In this document: positions 15,853 through 24,298 of the stretch, piece after piece
How the letters are laid out: each line of letters opens with the position of its first letter
How positions within the stretch are numbered: position 1 is the stretch's first letter
From: an uncultured Faecalibacterium sp.
GTDB taxonomy: Bacteria; Bacillota; Clostridia; Oscillospirales; Ruminococcaceae
Length of the DNA: 34,642 bases
Direction: 5' to 3'
Assembly (NCBI GenBank): GCA_934561555.1
Contig: CAKTGQ010000022.1
Location: 1-34,642 of the forward strand
Program-made: the position numbers and the translations under genes
The notes under the pieces: generated by a model
Databases searched by the model: none
What the model was told of the DNA's origin: nothing
What the model saw: only the letters and a program-made list of their open reading frames with translations

Positions 15853-15882
15853 AGGGGCGGGCGAGATATGCCGCCCGCCCCT
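15853..15882 (-). terminator. Attenuating hairpin between binding-protein and permease genes
   Basis: An 11-bp GC-rich perfect stem (AGGGGCGGGCG/CGCCCGCCCCT, 8-base loop) is followed on the minus strand by TTGGTTTTG. The weak T-run suggests partial termination or 3'-end protection, giving more binding protein than permease. Confidence 0.65.
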
Positions 15883-15914
15883 CTGATTCAGTTTTCAGTT
15901 CGGAGTAGAACCAC

Positions 15915-17357
15915 TTATGCGGGCCATACCACGTCGGTCAGCTCGGGGTACTTTTCCTTGATAGCGGTCTCGAAGTTCGCCTTGGCGGCATCCTCCTTTA
16001 CGTTACCGGTGAAGTAATCCTTGAAAGCGGTCTGGAAGCTCTCGTTCAAGCCCTGATCGTAGGGGCCGGCGTTGGACATATCGATCTTGGTTGCAGCCTC
16101 TGCAAACAGAGCGATGTGGTTCTGGCCGCCGAGGAAGTCAGACTTGTAATCGCTGTTGGCGATCTCGTTCATGGCTTTCTCGTTGTTGGTGTAGTCCTGC
16201 GTATCCATAGTGATCTGCTTCATAATGGCTTCATCGCAGGTCAGCTTCAGCATAACATCCTTGATGGTCTCAAGGTTGTCACTGCCGACTGCGCCGCAGA
16301 TCCATGTGCCGCCCCAGTAGTAGGGCTGAGGACCTTCGCACACAGCGTAGTCGCCGTAGATGCCGTTGCCAACTTCTTCCTTGCCGCCCTCGGAGGTAGG
16401 AGTTGCCAGAGAGTTGCCCAGCAGGGTGAAGTTGATGCCCCAAGTGGAGTAGAAGAAGCCGAACACCTTACCGGTGGGACCCTGATCGGAAGCCCACTGA
16501 CTGTCCCACAGGCTGGACTTGTTGTTGTAGCCCTTGTCGGTGTACTCCTTGGTCTGATCCACCCACTTCATCAGGTTAGGATCGACCGTAACAGTGGTGC
16601 CGGTGACCCAAGGTGCGGAGACGTTGTTGGAGAAGGTGCGGTATGCATCGTCAAAGCCGGACAGCATCTTGTAGCCCTTGGCAGCAGCCTTGGCAGCTAC
16701 ATCGTTGAACTTATCCCAGTCGGACAGGTAGGTCTGCACCTCAGCGGGGTCATCGGTGCCCAGCACTGCCTTTGCAATGCTGCGGCGGTATGCGAACAGA
16801 CCCGGGGTAGCCTGCCAAGTGGTGCCGCGCTGGCTGCCATCCACAGAAACGATATCCTTGGTGTACTGGTACTGACCGGCCAGATCGGAATCGGTCAGGC
16901 CGATATCCTTCTTGACATCCAGAACGTAGTCGGAGTCCACATACTTCAGAGCGTAGTCAGCCTCGATCAGGAAGATGTCGATCTTGTCGTCATCGGCTGC
17001 GGAATCCTGATTCAGCAGCGCCTCGTCCAGCTTGTTCTGGTAGTTGTTGTTCTCGTTGGCGTTGATAGTCCACTTCACGGTGGTGCCGTCCTTCAGGGTG
17101 GTGGTGGACTTGTCGGCTGCAATCTCCTTGACCTCGGGATAGTAGTCGTTGAAGCGGCTCTGGAACTCATCATTCCAGCACCAGATGTTCAGCACCTTGC
17201 CCTCGGCAGCAGCCGGAGCAGAAGCGGCAGCGGAGGATGCGGGAGCGGAGGATGCAGCAGTGCTGCTGGAAGAACTGCCGCCGCAGGCTGCCAGAGCAGC
17301 ACCAATGGTCACGACACCGGAAGCGAGCAGAAAATTACGACGAGAGATCTTTTTCAT
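15915..17357 (-). CDS. Sugar ABC substrate-binding lipoprotein
   Basis: This 480-residue family 1 extracellular solute-binding protein catches the sugar outside the cell for the two permeases downstream. The N-terminus MKKISRRNFLLASG carries a twin-arginine-like motif, then a hydrophobic stretch and the lipobox LAAC with Cys25 as the lipidated residue. A Ser/Ala-rich linker follows, then the mature domain starting GKVLNIWCWNDEFQSRFNDYYPEVK. GAAGGAGG precedes the ATG. The Tat-like signal plus lipobox suggests export in folded form, though Tat dependence is only inferred. Cellobiose or longer cellodextrins are the likely ligands because of the neighbouring phosphorylase. Confidence 0.93.
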   Translation of the reverse strand: MKKISRRNFLLASGVVTIGAALAACGGSSSSSTAASSAPASSAAASAPAAAEGKVLNIWCWNDEFQSRFNDYYPEVKEIAADKSTTTLKDGTTVKWTINANENNNYQNKLDEALLNQDSAADDDKIDIFLIEADYALKYVDSDYVLDVKKDIGLTDSDLAGQYQYTKDIVSVDGSQRGTTWQATPGLFAYRRSIAKAVLGTDDPAEVQTYLSDWDKFNDVAAKAAAKGYKMLSGFDDAYRTFSNNVSAPWVTGTTVTVDPNLMKWVDQTKEYTDKGYNNKSSLWDSQWASDQGPTGKVFGFFYSTWGINFTLLGNSLATPTSEGGKEEVGNGIYGDYAVCEGPQPYYWGGTWICGAVGSDNLETIKDVMLKLTCDEAIMKQITMDTQDYTNNEKAMNEIANSDYKSDFLGGQNHIALFAEAATKIDMSNAGPYDQGLNESFQTAFKDYFTGNVKEDAAKANFETAIKEKYPELTDVVWPA

Positions 17358-17406
17358 AAGGGCAAACCTCCTTCATGGTTTTCCAATTAAAAAATTCATT
17401 CTCAAA

Positions 17407-17424
17407 AACTCCGCGCCGGGAGTT
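17407..17424 (-). terminator. Weak hairpin between lacI-type gene and binding-protein gene
   Basis: On the minus strand AACTCC, 6 bases, GGAGTT is followed by TTTGAG. It may reduce read-through from the regulator gene into the transporter genes. Confidence 0.4.
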
Positions 17425-17435
17425 GTGGGCCTTTG

Positions 17436-18443
17436 TTAAAGGATGCGGACGGAGCCGCCGTCCAGCAGTTTGCCGGACACCCGGATCTGCTCCGGCAGGG
17501 TCACACGCGGATGCTCGATCAGCTCGATCAGCTTATCCGCTGCCAGCCTGCCAAGGGATTTGGTGTTCTGCTGATAGGTCACCAGCGAGGGCTTGACCAC
17601 CCGGGAGAGATAGATGCCATCATATCCCATCGCCGAGATGTCCTCCGGGATGCTCAGACCCGCTTCGGTCAGGGCGTTGTAGCCGCCCAGTGCGGAAAAG
17701 TCATCCGGGAAGATGATGCAGGTGGGCCGCTGCGGCAGTGCCAGCAGCGCCCGGGTCTCTTCTGCGCAGCGGTCCACATCGTGGTACACACCGCAGCGGA
17801 CGTACTCCTCCGGCACCTTCAGCCCAAGTTCCTCGCAGGCTTGATAGAAGCCTGCCAAGCGGTTCTCGGTAACAGCGGTCTTTTCGCCGTGGATAAAGGC
17901 GATGCGCCGATGTCCGCAGGCCCATGCCTGCTGTACCAGAGCCTTTACACCAGCCACATTGTCCGAGAGGATCGCCATCCGGTTGTTGAACACATGGTCG
18001 ATGGTCACTACCGGCACATCACTGTTGACCAGCTCCACCACCTGCGGATCGTAAAAGTTCACACAGGCGATCACCACGCCGTCCACACCCCGGTAGTGGC
18101 AATGCTCCAGATAGCTCATGGACCTGCCGCTGATGTTGTGGTTGATGAAGGTGATATCATAGCCGCGCTTTTCTGCTTCTACCTTGAAGCTGTCCAGCAC
18201 TGCGGAGAAGTACTCGTGGGTCAGGCCGCTCTGCTTTTCATCTACGAACAGAACGCCAAGGTTATAAGTACGGTTGGTTTTCAGCGCCCGGGCCGCTGCG
18301 TTGGGCAGGTACCCCATGCGGCGGGCCGCTGCACGGATGCGCTCCCGCGTGGCCGGTGCGATGTCCGGCTGGTCGTTTAAAGCCTTGCTGACGGTTGCGA
18401 CGGATACGCCGCATTCTTTCGCCAGATCCTTCAGGGACGGCAT
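17436..18443 (-). CDS. LacI family transcriptional regulator
   Basis: This 335-residue repressor-type protein very likely controls the cellobiose locus. ATG at 18443 is chosen because GGAGG lies 7 bases upstream and the HTH then begins at the usual position: MPSLKDLAKECGVSVATVSKALN, with hinge helix NAAARALKTNRTYNLGVLF. The rest is the periplasmic-binding-protein-like ligand domain (GVDGVVIACVNFYDP, HRRIAFIHGEKTAVTENRLAGFYQACEE, IIFPDDFSALG). It is divergent from the phosphorylase gene and upstream of the transporter genes. A nearly identical 21-base site lies next to both divergent promoters, consistent with autoregulation and control of the phosphorylase. Confidence 0.93.
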   Translation of the reverse strand: MPSLKDLAKECGVSVATVSKALNDQPDIAPATRERIRAAARRMGYLPNAAARALKTNRTYNLGVLFVDEKQSGLTHEYFSAVLDSFKVEAEKRGYDITFINHNISGRSMSYLEHCHYRGVDGVVIACVNFYDPQVVELVNSDVPVVTIDHVFNNRMAILSDNVAGVKALVQQAWACGHRRIAFIHGEKTAVTENRLAGFYQACEELGLKVPEEYVRCGVYHDVDRCAEETRALLALPQRPTCIIFPDDFSALGGYNALTEAGLSIPEDISAMGYDGIYLSRVVKPSLVTYQQNTKSLGRLAADKLIELIEHPRVTLPEQIRVSGKLLDGGSVRIL

Positions 18444-18489
18444 CTTGTAGCCTCCTTCCGAGAAAAGGAGCTGCGGGATGTTTCTCGCA

Positions 18490-18510
18490 AGTTCCTTAAT
18501 CGTTTTCGCA
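18490..18510. promoter_or_regulatory. Putative LacI-family operator, regulator side
   Basis: The 21 bases starting AGTTCCTTAATCG and ending TTTTCGCA match 18901-18921 with one difference. The site begins 5 bases past the -10 box of the regulator gene, where a bound repressor would block transcription. Confidence 0.65.
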
Positions 18511-18515
18511 ATCTC

Positions 18516-18544
18516 AATATATCGCATTCTACACCAAAAATCAA
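18516..18544 (-). promoter_or_regulatory. Promoter of the LacI-type regulator gene
   Basis: On the minus strand TTGATT (18539-18544), a 17-base spacer and TATATT (18516-18521). Confidence 0.7.
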
Positions 18545-18845
18545 GCGAATACGAAAAAGTTTTAGCTTCGTTGCATCACTTTTGGCATTTCGTTCCAATG
18601 TAGTCTGTAAAAATTGTGCATCTCGATTCACTTTCGTTACATTTCGATTAAAATGAAAAAAATTTCGTTGCAGTTTCGTTATGGTTTTCGGTGCCAGAGG
18701 CCGCATGTATATATTACTTTTAAAATGGGTTTTCGGGTCATTCGTTTGCCCTTTCTCCGGTGTGCACCGTGCCGAAAGCCGTTAAAAATAGCCTGAACTG
18801 CGCAGATTATTTTAAAATTTCCGCTGAGATTTTTGCAAAAAGCTC
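18545..18845. other. AT-rich divergent regulatory spacer with TTTCGTT repeats
   Basis: There is no gene in this roughly 300-base stretch. The motif TTTCGTT or ATTTCG recurs several times (around 18585-18595, 18632-18650, 18660-18690). No clear palindrome is seen among them. The stretch is markedly AT-richer than the flanking genes. Confidence 0.5.
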
Positions 18846-18874
18846 TTGCATTTTTGGATGGGATAGGGTATGCT
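18846..18874 (+). promoter_or_regulatory. Promoter of cellobiose phosphorylase gene
   Basis: TTGCAT (18846-18851), a 17-base spacer and TATGCT (18869-18874), about 97 bases upstream of the start codon. Confidence 0.65.
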
Positions 18875-18900
18875 TAGCGTGATGAGATTGCTTCTTTCGC

Positions 18901-18921
18901 AGTGCCTTAATCGTTTTCGCA
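18901..18921. promoter_or_regulatory. Putative LacI-family operator, phosphorylase side
   Basis: A 20/21 match to the site at 18490-18510 in the same plus-strand orientation. It lies about 20 bases downstream of the expected transcription start, a roadblock position. Confidence 0.65.
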
Positions 18922-18970
18922 GTCAATGCACTGCCTGCCCGACAAGGCGCAGTTTTAAGGAGGAAGCATT

Positions 18971-21406
18971 ATGAAGTTCGGATATTTTGATGACCAGAAT
19001 AAGGAATACGTCATCACCACCCCGCAGACGCCCCTGCCGTGGATCAACTACCTTGGCAGCGAGGACTTCTTCAGTCTGGTCTCCAACACGGCGGGCGGTT
19101 ACAGCTTTTACCGGGACGCCCGGATGCGCCGCCTGACCCGCTACCGCTACAACAATTCCCCGCTGGACATGGACGGCCACCGGATCTACATCAAGGATGG
19201 CGACACCGTGTGGAACCCGGGCTGGCAGCCCACCAAGACCCCACTGGACAGTTACAGCTGCCGCCACGGTCTGGGCTACACCATTCTGGAGGGCAAAAAG
19301 GACGGCGTGACCGCCCGGCAGGAACTGTTCGTTCCCAAGGGCGATGCCTGTGAGCTGGACCGGGTGACGGTGTGCAACGGCGGCACCACCGTCAAGGAGC
19401 TGGACCTGTTCAGCTACGTGGAGTTCTGCCTGTGGGATGCCGTGGACGACGGCTCCAACTTCCAGCGCAACTTCTCCACCGGTGAAGTGGAGGTAGAGGG
19501 CAGCGTCATCTACCATAAAACCGAGTACCGCGAGCGCCGCGACCACTACGCCGTGTTCTGGGCAAACTGCCCGGTGGACAGCTTTGACACCACCCGGGAT
19601 GCCTTCTGCGGCGTGTACGGCGGCCCGGCAGACCCGCAGGCCGTCCGCGCTGGGCACTGCTCCGGCAGTATTGCCCACGGCTGGGCACCGGTGGGTGCCC
19701 TGCACATCCACCTGACCCTTGCCCCCGGCGAGAGCCGCAGCATCCTGTTTGGTCTGGGCTACATCGAGAACCCGCAGCAGGAAAAGTTCATTGCGCCGGG
19801 CGTTATCAACAAAACCCGCGCCCACGCTATGATGGAGCGCTACGCCACCGATGCACAGATCGATGCCGCCCGCGCCGCCCTGCGCACCCACTGGGAGCAG
19901 CTGCTGTCCACCTACCATCTGGACTCCGGCGAGGAAAAGCTGAACCGCATGGTCAACATCTGGCACCAGTACCAGTGCATGGTCACCTTTAACATGAGCC
20001 GCTCTGCCAGCTACTTTGAAAGCGGCACCGGACGCGGCATGGGCTTCCGGGACAGCTGTCAGGATCTGCTGGGCTTTGTGCACATCATCCCCTCCCGTGC
20101 CCGGGAGCGCATTCTGGATATCGCCGCCACCCAGTTTGAGGACGGCAGCGCCTACCACCAGTACCAGCCCCTGACCAAAAAGGGCAACCGGGATATCGGC
20201 ACCGGCTTCAACGATGACCCGCTGTGGCTCATTGCCGGTACTGCCGCCTACCTGCGTGAGACCGGCGACTGGTCTATTCTGGAGGAGCAGGTGCCCTTTG
20301 ATAACGACGCCACCAAGGCACAGACCCTGATGGAGCACCTGCGCCGCAGCTTCAACTATACCTGCACCCATCTGGGCCCCCACGGTCTGCCGCTGATCGG
20401 CCGCGCCGACTGGAACGACTGCCTGAACCTGAACTGCTTCTCCGAGCACCCGGGCGAGAGCTTCCAGATCACCGGCCCCAGCGAGGGTCCTGTGGCCGAA
20501 AGCGTTTTCATTGCCGGTATGTTCGTCAAGTACGGCCATGAATACGCCCAGCTGTGCGACCATTTGAACCTGACCGAGGAAGCCGCTGCCGCCCGCAAGA
20601 GCATTGATGCCGTGGAGCAGGCCACCCTGACCGCCGGTTGGGACGGCGCATGGTTCCGCCGTGCCTACGATGCTTTTGGCAAGCCCATCGGCAGCAAGGA
20701 GTGTACCGAAGGTCAGATCTTCATTGAGCCGCAGGGCATGTGCGTCATGGCCGGCATCGGCAAGGAGAGCGGACAGGCCGCGCAGGCGCTTGCCAGCGTG
20801 GAGGAGCGGCTGGACACCAAATACGGTGTGGTGCTGCTGCAGCCTGCCTACACCAGCTATCAGCTGAATCTGGGCGAGATCTCCAGCTATCCTCCGGGAT
20901 ACAAGGAGAACGCCGGTATCTTCTGCCACAACAACCCGTGGATCAGCTGCGCCGAAGCAACGCTCGGTCACGGCGATCGCGCCTTTGCGGTGTACCGCAA
21001 GACCTGCCCCGCCTATATCGAGGACATTTCCGAGATCCACCGCACCGAGCCCTACGTTTACAGCCAGATGGTAGCCGGCAAGGACGCCCCCACCTTCGGT
21101 GAAGCCAAAAACAGCTGGCTGACCGGCACGGCGGCATGGACCTTCTTCAACATCAGCCAGTACATTCTGGGCATCCAGCCCACCTTGGACGGCCTGAAGG
21201 TAGACCCCTGCATCCCCCACACCCTGTCCGGCTTCACCGTGACCCGCCGTTTCCGCGGTGCTGTGTACCACATCACGGTGGATAACGCCGCCGGGGTGCA
21301 GCACGGCATCAAGGCCGTTACCGTAGACGGCAAGGCCATCTCCGGCAATGTTCTGCCGCTGGCCGCCGCCGGGGCTGAGGTAACGGTACAGGTGACCATG
21401 GGTTAA
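18971..21406 (+). CDS. cbp: Cellobiose phosphorylase (GH94)
   Basis: The enzyme splits cellobiose with phosphate into glucose 1-phosphate and glucose in the cytosol, saving one ATP per disaccharide. The 811-residue length fits the family (about 810-825). From memory it resembles the Cellvibrio/Cellulomonas gilvus enzyme along its length: [102 protein letters not shown] with the catalytic acid Asp480, and CHNNPWI near the C-terminus. AAGGAGG precedes the ATG. It is divergent from the LacI-type regulator and the CUT1 importer that presumably brings in the substrate. Other GH94 specificities are less likely. Confidence 0.95.
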   Translation: MKFGYFDDQNKEYVITTPQTPLPWINYLGSEDFFSLVSNTAGGYSFYRDARMRRLTRYRYNNSPLDMDGHRIYIKDGDTVWNPGWQPTKTPLDSYSCRHGLGYTILEGKKDGVTARQELFVPKGDACELDRVTVCNGGTTVKELDLFSYVEFCLWDAVDDGSNFQRNFSTGEVEVEGSVIYHKTEYRERRDHYAVFWANCPVDSFDTTRDAFCGVYGGPADPQAVRAGHCSGSIAHGWAPVGALHIHLTLAPGESRSILFGLGYIENPQQEKFIAPGVINKTRAHAMMERYATDAQIDAARAALRTHWEQLLSTYHLDSGEEKLNRMVNIWHQYQCMVTFNMSRSASYFESGTGRGMGFRDSCQDLLGFVHIIPSRARERILDIAATQFEDGSAYHQYQPLTKKGNRDIGTGFNDDPLWLIAGTAAYLRETGDWSILEEQVPFDNDATKAQTLMEHLRRSFNYTCTHLGPHGLPLIGRADWNDCLNLNCFSEHPGESFQITGPSEGPVAESVFIAGMFVKYGHEYAQLCDHLNLTEEAAAARKSIDAVEQATLTAGWDGAWFRRAYDAFGKPIGSKECTEGQIFIEPQGMCVMAGIGKESGQAAQALASVEERLDTKYGVVLLQPAYTSYQLNLGEISSYPPGYKENAGIFCHNNPWISCAEATLGHGDRAFAVYRKTCPAYIEDISEIHRTEPYVYSQMVAGKDAPTFGEAKNSWLTGTAAWTFFNISQYILGIQPTLDGLKVDPCIPHTLSGFTVTRRFRGAVYHITVDNAAGVQHGIKAVTVDGKAISGNVLPLAAAGAEVTVQVTMG

Positions 21407-21448
21407 ACCGAGATCCTCTGCTTTTTCATATTATTCTCCTTTCCGTGA

Positions 21449-21490
21449 CCAAAGCCGCCGCGCAGACCCCTGCACGGCGGCTTTGGTTTT
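21449..21490 (+). terminator. Terminator of cellobiose phosphorylase gene
   Basis: A 12-bp perfect stem (CCAAAGCCGCCG/CGGCGGCTTTGG, 14-base loop) is followed by TTTT. Confidence 0.88.
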
Positions 21491-21510
21491 ACAGCTTATC
21501 TGACAGCACA

Positions 21511-21878
21511 ACGATCAAAAAATGCGCTCCGCGTTGCTCTGCGCATAGATAGCGGAATCGTTTTTTATTCAGGATTCAGAAAAGCCTGCGGAGCTTGTCG
21601 GGGCAAAGCCCCTCCATCTGCTAACGCAGACCGCTCTGCCGCTTAAAAGCCCCACTGGGGCTTTCATTGCTGCGCAAACGCGGGCTTTTCTGAATCCCCT
21701 TTTCACCAGTGGGGTCGTAGCGGTCAACTGCATTTATAATTCAGACCGCCCTTTAACCATTGCAGCCCCTCTCGTGAAAATAGCGTTTGGAGCGGCCCGC
21801 AGGCCGCGACAAACGCGAAATAAAAATAATCTTTCCGCTGAAGATGCGCAGAGCAACGCGGAGGCCATTCTAAATCGT
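21511..21878. repeat. Nested inverted-repeat element (MITE-like)
   Basis: The ends are inverted copies: 20 bases at 21527-21546 (CTCCGCGTTG...) are perfectly complementary to 21844-21863. The match continues after an equal 4-base gap with AGCGGAA/TTCCGCT (21551-21557 and 21833-21839), and weaker similarity (ACGAT/ATCGT) marks the outer edges. Inside lies a second perfect 15-base pair, 21572-21586 with 21683-21697, and smaller hairpins including GCGTTTG...CAAACGC near 21783-21816. No gene and no clear target-site duplication are seen. It looks like a structured non-coding mobile element or large RNA fold. Confidence 0.65.
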
Positions 21879-21891
21879 CCCCCCTTCCCTC

Positions 21892-21920
21892 TTGCATTTT
21901 TGGGGAAAGAGGTGTAGAAT
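21892..21920 (+). promoter_or_regulatory. Promoter of the thiW-thiM-thiE operon
   Basis: TTGCAT (21892-21897), a 17-base spacer and TAGAAT (21915-21920), directly upstream of the TPP riboswitch. Confidence 0.8.
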
Positions 21921-21937
21921 ACAGTCACAATCAAACA

Positions 21938-22024
21938 CAGGGGAGCTCGTGCAGCGGGCTGAGAGGAAGTATAGCAAGCTTCGACCCTTTTACCTGATGC
22001 GGATAATGCCGCCGTAGGAAGTCA
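21938..22024 (+). promoter_or_regulatory. TPP riboswitch (THI element) aptamer
   Basis: The conserved TPP aptamer parts are in standard order: GCTGAGAGG (21959-21967), a P3 hairpin GAAG...CTTC, ACCC, ACCTGATGCGGATAATGCC (21992-22010), and CGTAGGAAG. It binds thiamine pyrophosphate and controls the thiamine genes downstream. The hairpin at 22045-22078 is its expression platform. Confidence 0.95.
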
Positions 22025-22044
22025 TACCGTTTATGATTTTTTGC

Positions 22045-22078
22045 AGGAGGAGCCGCGCCGGGCTCCTCCTGTTTTTTT
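22045..22078 (+). terminator. Riboswitch-controlled terminator
   Basis: A 10-bp perfect stem AGGAGGAGCC/GGCTCCTCCT is followed by G and seven Ts, 20 bases downstream of the aptamer. It is the expected OFF-state terminator when TPP is bound. Confidence 0.9.
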
Positions 22079-22084
22079 GTACCT

Positions 22085-22240
22085 CTGCGGAGGTTCCGCA
22101 GCCGGCTGAGGGGGAGCGCCCTGAGCCTTGGATGAATGCAGCGATGGGAAGCCGTGTTCCGGCGTGAGAGGAAACCAGTAAGTTTCGACCGCACCTTCCG
22201 TACCTGTTCCCGCCTTGCTGCGGGCACGGGCTGTTTTATT
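22085..22240 (+). promoter_or_regulatory. Second structured leader with permuted TPP-like pieces and own terminator
   Basis: Between the TPP terminator and thiW lie stems at 22085-22101, 22103-22128 and 22151-22163. Then comes GTGAGAGGAA-(GAAAC/GTTTC hairpin)-TTCGACC (22164-22190), very similar to the TGAGAGGAA...TTCGACC part of the upstream aptamer, with compensating changes in the hairpin. ACCTG follows at 22202-22206. Earlier, GGATGAATGCAGCGATGGGAAG (22130-22151) resembles the 3' half GGATAATGCC...GTAGGAAG. The pieces thus occur in reversed order. An 11-bp stem with one mismatch (22203-22213 with 22220-22230) followed by CTGTTTTATT forms a terminator that uses the ACCTG strand. It may be a decayed tandem aptamer or a distinct riboswitch. 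Confidence 0.55.
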
Positions 22241-22300
22241 GCGGGAGCGCCGGTGTTCGTCTTGCGCTGCCGCAGATGGTTGAAAAGGAGCCAATTTATC

Positions 22301-22816
22301 ATGAAGAATCTCTCTGTCAAAAAGCTTGCCCTCGCCGGTATGTTCTGTGCCCTGTGCGTGGTGGGCAGCGTATTCAGCTTTCCCATGTTCGGCAGCAAGT
22401 GCGCCCCGGTACAGCACATGGTCAACGTGCTGTGCGCTGTTCTGCTGGGGCCTTGGTGGGGCGTCGGCGTAGCCTTTGTGGCTTCCCTGCTGCGCAACCT
22501 GCTGGGTCTGGGCAGCCTGATGGCTTTCCCGGGCAGTATGTTCGGTGCGCTGCTGTGCGGCCTTGCATACCACAAGACCAAAAACCTGATCGCCACCGTG
22601 GTGGGTGAGGTGTTCGGCACCAGCATTTTGGGCGGCCTGTGCGCATGGCCTGTGGCTATCTTCCTGATGGGCAAGAGTGCTGCGGATATCGCTTTCTACG
22701 CCTATATCGTGCCCTTCCTCATCTCCACCGCTGTGGGTGCGGTGATTGCCGGTGCTGTGGTGTTCAGCCTGCAGCGCTCCGGTGCTCTGCGCTCCATGCA
22801 GAGCAGCCTTTCCTGA
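22301..22816 (+). CDS. thiW: Predicted thiazole transporter ThiW
   Basis: ThiW is an ECF-type S-component-like membrane protein predicted to import the thiazole moiety of thiamine; it is found in riboswitch-controlled operons of Firmicutes. ATG at 22301 follows AAAGGAG by about 10 bases and gives 171 residues with five or so membrane segments. Family-typical sequence is MFGSKCAPVQHMVNVLCAVLLGPWWGVGVAF, GLGSLMAFPGSMFGALLCGL, and the VGEVFGTSILGGLCAWPVA stretch. It is the first gene after two transcription-terminating leaders, followed after 15 bases by thiM, whose substrate it would supply. The ECF energising module is not in the window. Confidence 0.92.
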   Translation: MKNLSVKKLALAGMFCALCVVGSVFSFPMFGSKCAPVQHMVNVLCAVLLGPWWGVGVAFVASLLRNLLGLGSLMAFPGSMFGALLCGLAYHKTKNLIATVVGEVFGTSILGGLCAWPVAIFLMGKSAADIAFYAYIVPFLISTAVGAVIAGAVVFSLQRSGALRSMQSSLS

Positions 22817-22831
22817 GCGGAGGTACCCGGA

Positions 22832-23653
22832 ATGCTCAAGACCACCTTTGAGAACCTGCGCAGCCGCTGCCCGCTGATCCACAACATCACCAACTACGTC
22901 ACCGTGAACGACTGCGCCAACATGGTGCTGGCCTGCGGTGCCTCCCCCATCATGGCCGATGATGCTGCCGAGGTGGAGGAGATCACCGCCATCTGCGGCG
23001 GGCTGAATATCAACATCGGCACGCTGAACAGCCGCACCGTCACCAGTATGCTGCTGGCGGGCAAAAAGGCCAATCAGCTGGGTCATCCTGTGGTGCTGGA
23101 CCCCGTGGGTGCAGGCGCTTCCCAGCTGCGTACCGACACTGCCTTCCGCCTGCTGCGGGAGGTACAGTTCACCGTGATCCGGGGCAACATCTCGGAGATC
23201 AAGACCCTTGCCTCCGGCGCGGGCACCACCAAGGGCGTGGATGCAGACGTAGCCGACAAGGTGACCGAGGAAAATCTGGACAGCGCCGTGGCCTTTGCCA
23301 AGGCCTTTGCCGCCCGCACCGGTGCGGTCATCGCCATTACCGGCGCTATTGACATCGTAGCCGATGCACAAAAGGCCTACTGCATCCGCAACGGCAACGC
23401 CATGATGAGCAGCATCACCGGCACGGGCTGCCAGCTCTCTGCCCTGACGGCGGCCTTTGTCACCGCCAACCCCGGCCAGCCGCTGGAGGCTGCCGCTGCA
23501 GCGGTGTGCGCCATGGGTCTGGCGGGCGAGATCGCCCACCGGCGGCTCACCCCGCAGGACGGCAACGCCACCTACCGCAATTACATCATTGATGCCATTT
23601 ACAACATGACCCCCGAACAGCTGGAGAAAGGCGCAAACTATGAAGTGCGATAA
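22832..23653 (+). CDS. thiM: Hydroxyethylthiazole kinase
   Basis: ThiM phosphorylates 4-methyl-5-(2-hydroxyethyl)thiazole, the salvage route to the thiazole half of thiamine. The 273-residue protein has RCPLIHNITNYVTVNDCANMVLACGASPIMADD at the N-terminus, GVLDPVGAGAS-like VVLDPVGAGASQLR, RGNISEI, and the C-terminal anion hole GTGCQLSALTAAF with the catalytic Cys region. GCGGAGG precedes the ATG. The gene sits between thiW and thiE and overlaps thiE by 14 bases. Length and motifs are normal. Confidence 0.96.
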   Translation: MLKTTFENLRSRCPLIHNITNYVTVNDCANMVLACGASPIMADDAAEVEEITAICGGLNINIGTLNSRTVTSMLLAGKKANQLGHPVVLDPVGAGASQLRTDTAFRLLREVQFTVIRGNISEIKTLASGAGTTKGVDADVADKVTEENLDSAVAFAKAFAARTGAVIAITGAIDIVADAQKAYCIRNGNAMMSSITGTGCQLSALTAAFVTANPGQPLEAAAAAVCAMGLAGEIAHRRLTPQDGNATYRNYIIDAIYNMTPEQLEKGANYEVR

Positions 23654-24278
23654 ACACACCATGCTCCTGTACGCGGTGACCGACCGTGCATGGGTGGGCG
23701 AGCAGACTCTGTATCAGCAGGTGGAAAGTGCCCTGAAGGGCGGTGCCACCTGCGTGCAGTTGCGGGAAAAGCAGCTGGGCGATGCCGATTTTCTGCAGGA
23801 GGCCATCCAGATCCACGCCCTGTGCCAGCAGTACGGCGTGCCGCTGTTCATCAACGATAACGTGGAGGTGGCCTTGCAGTGCCACGCCGAGGGCATCCAT
23901 GTGGGGCAGGACGATATGGCCGCTGCACAGGTGCGCCAGCGCGTGGGCGACGGCGTAATGATCGGCGTTTCTGCCCACACGGTGCAGGAAGCACTGGACG
24001 CTGTAGCACACGGCGCGGATTATCTGGGCGTGGGCGCGGTGTTCGCCACCCACACCAAGACGGACGTGAGCGAGATGCCCCGGCAGACCCTGCTGGACAT
24101 CTGCAACGCCGTAGACGTGCCGGTGGTGGCCATTGGCGGCATCCACAAGGAGAACATCCTGCAGCTCAAGGGCACCGGCGTGGACGGCGTAGCGCTGGTA
24201 AGTGCCATCTTTGCCGCAAAGGACATTGAGGCCGAGTGCCGGGAACTGCGCGCCCTTTCGGAGCAGATCATAAAATAA
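23640..24278 (+). CDS. thiE: Thiamine phosphate synthase
   Basis: ThiE joins HMP pyrophosphate and thiazole phosphate to give thiamine phosphate. The 212-residue TIM-barrel protein shows the family marks LYAVTDRAWVG, CVQLREKQLGDADF, PLFINDNVEVAL, GIHVGQDDMAAAQVR, GADYLGVGAVFATHTKTD and VAIGGIHKENI. The ATG at 23640 lies inside the end of thiM (14-base overlap), implying translational coupling; Met8 would be a possible later start. It is the last gene before the repeat-rich gap that separates it from thiC. Confidence 0.96.
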   Translation: MKCDKHTMLLYAVTDRAWVGEQTLYQQVESALKGGATCVQLREKQLGDADFLQEAIQIHALCQQYGVPLFINDNVEVALQCHAEGIHVGQDDMAAAQVRQRVGDGVMIGVSAHTVQEALDAVAHGADYLGVGAVFATHTKTDVSEMPRQTLLDICNAVDVPVVAIGGIHKENILQLKGTGVDGVALVSAIFAAKDIEAECRELRALSEQIIK

Positions 24279-24298
24279 ACAAAAAATGCCGCTGTAAA

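Noticed and set aside
18923..21304. 793-codon open frame on the minus strand opposite cellobiose phosphorylase
   Set aside because: The plus-strand gene is an unmistakable GH94 enzyme over the whole length; the opposite frame has shadow composition (His, Gly, Val, Ala).
22031..23662. 543-codon open frame on the minus strand over thiW and thiM
   Set aside because: It crosses the riboswitch terminator and two recognised genes and shows no family motif.
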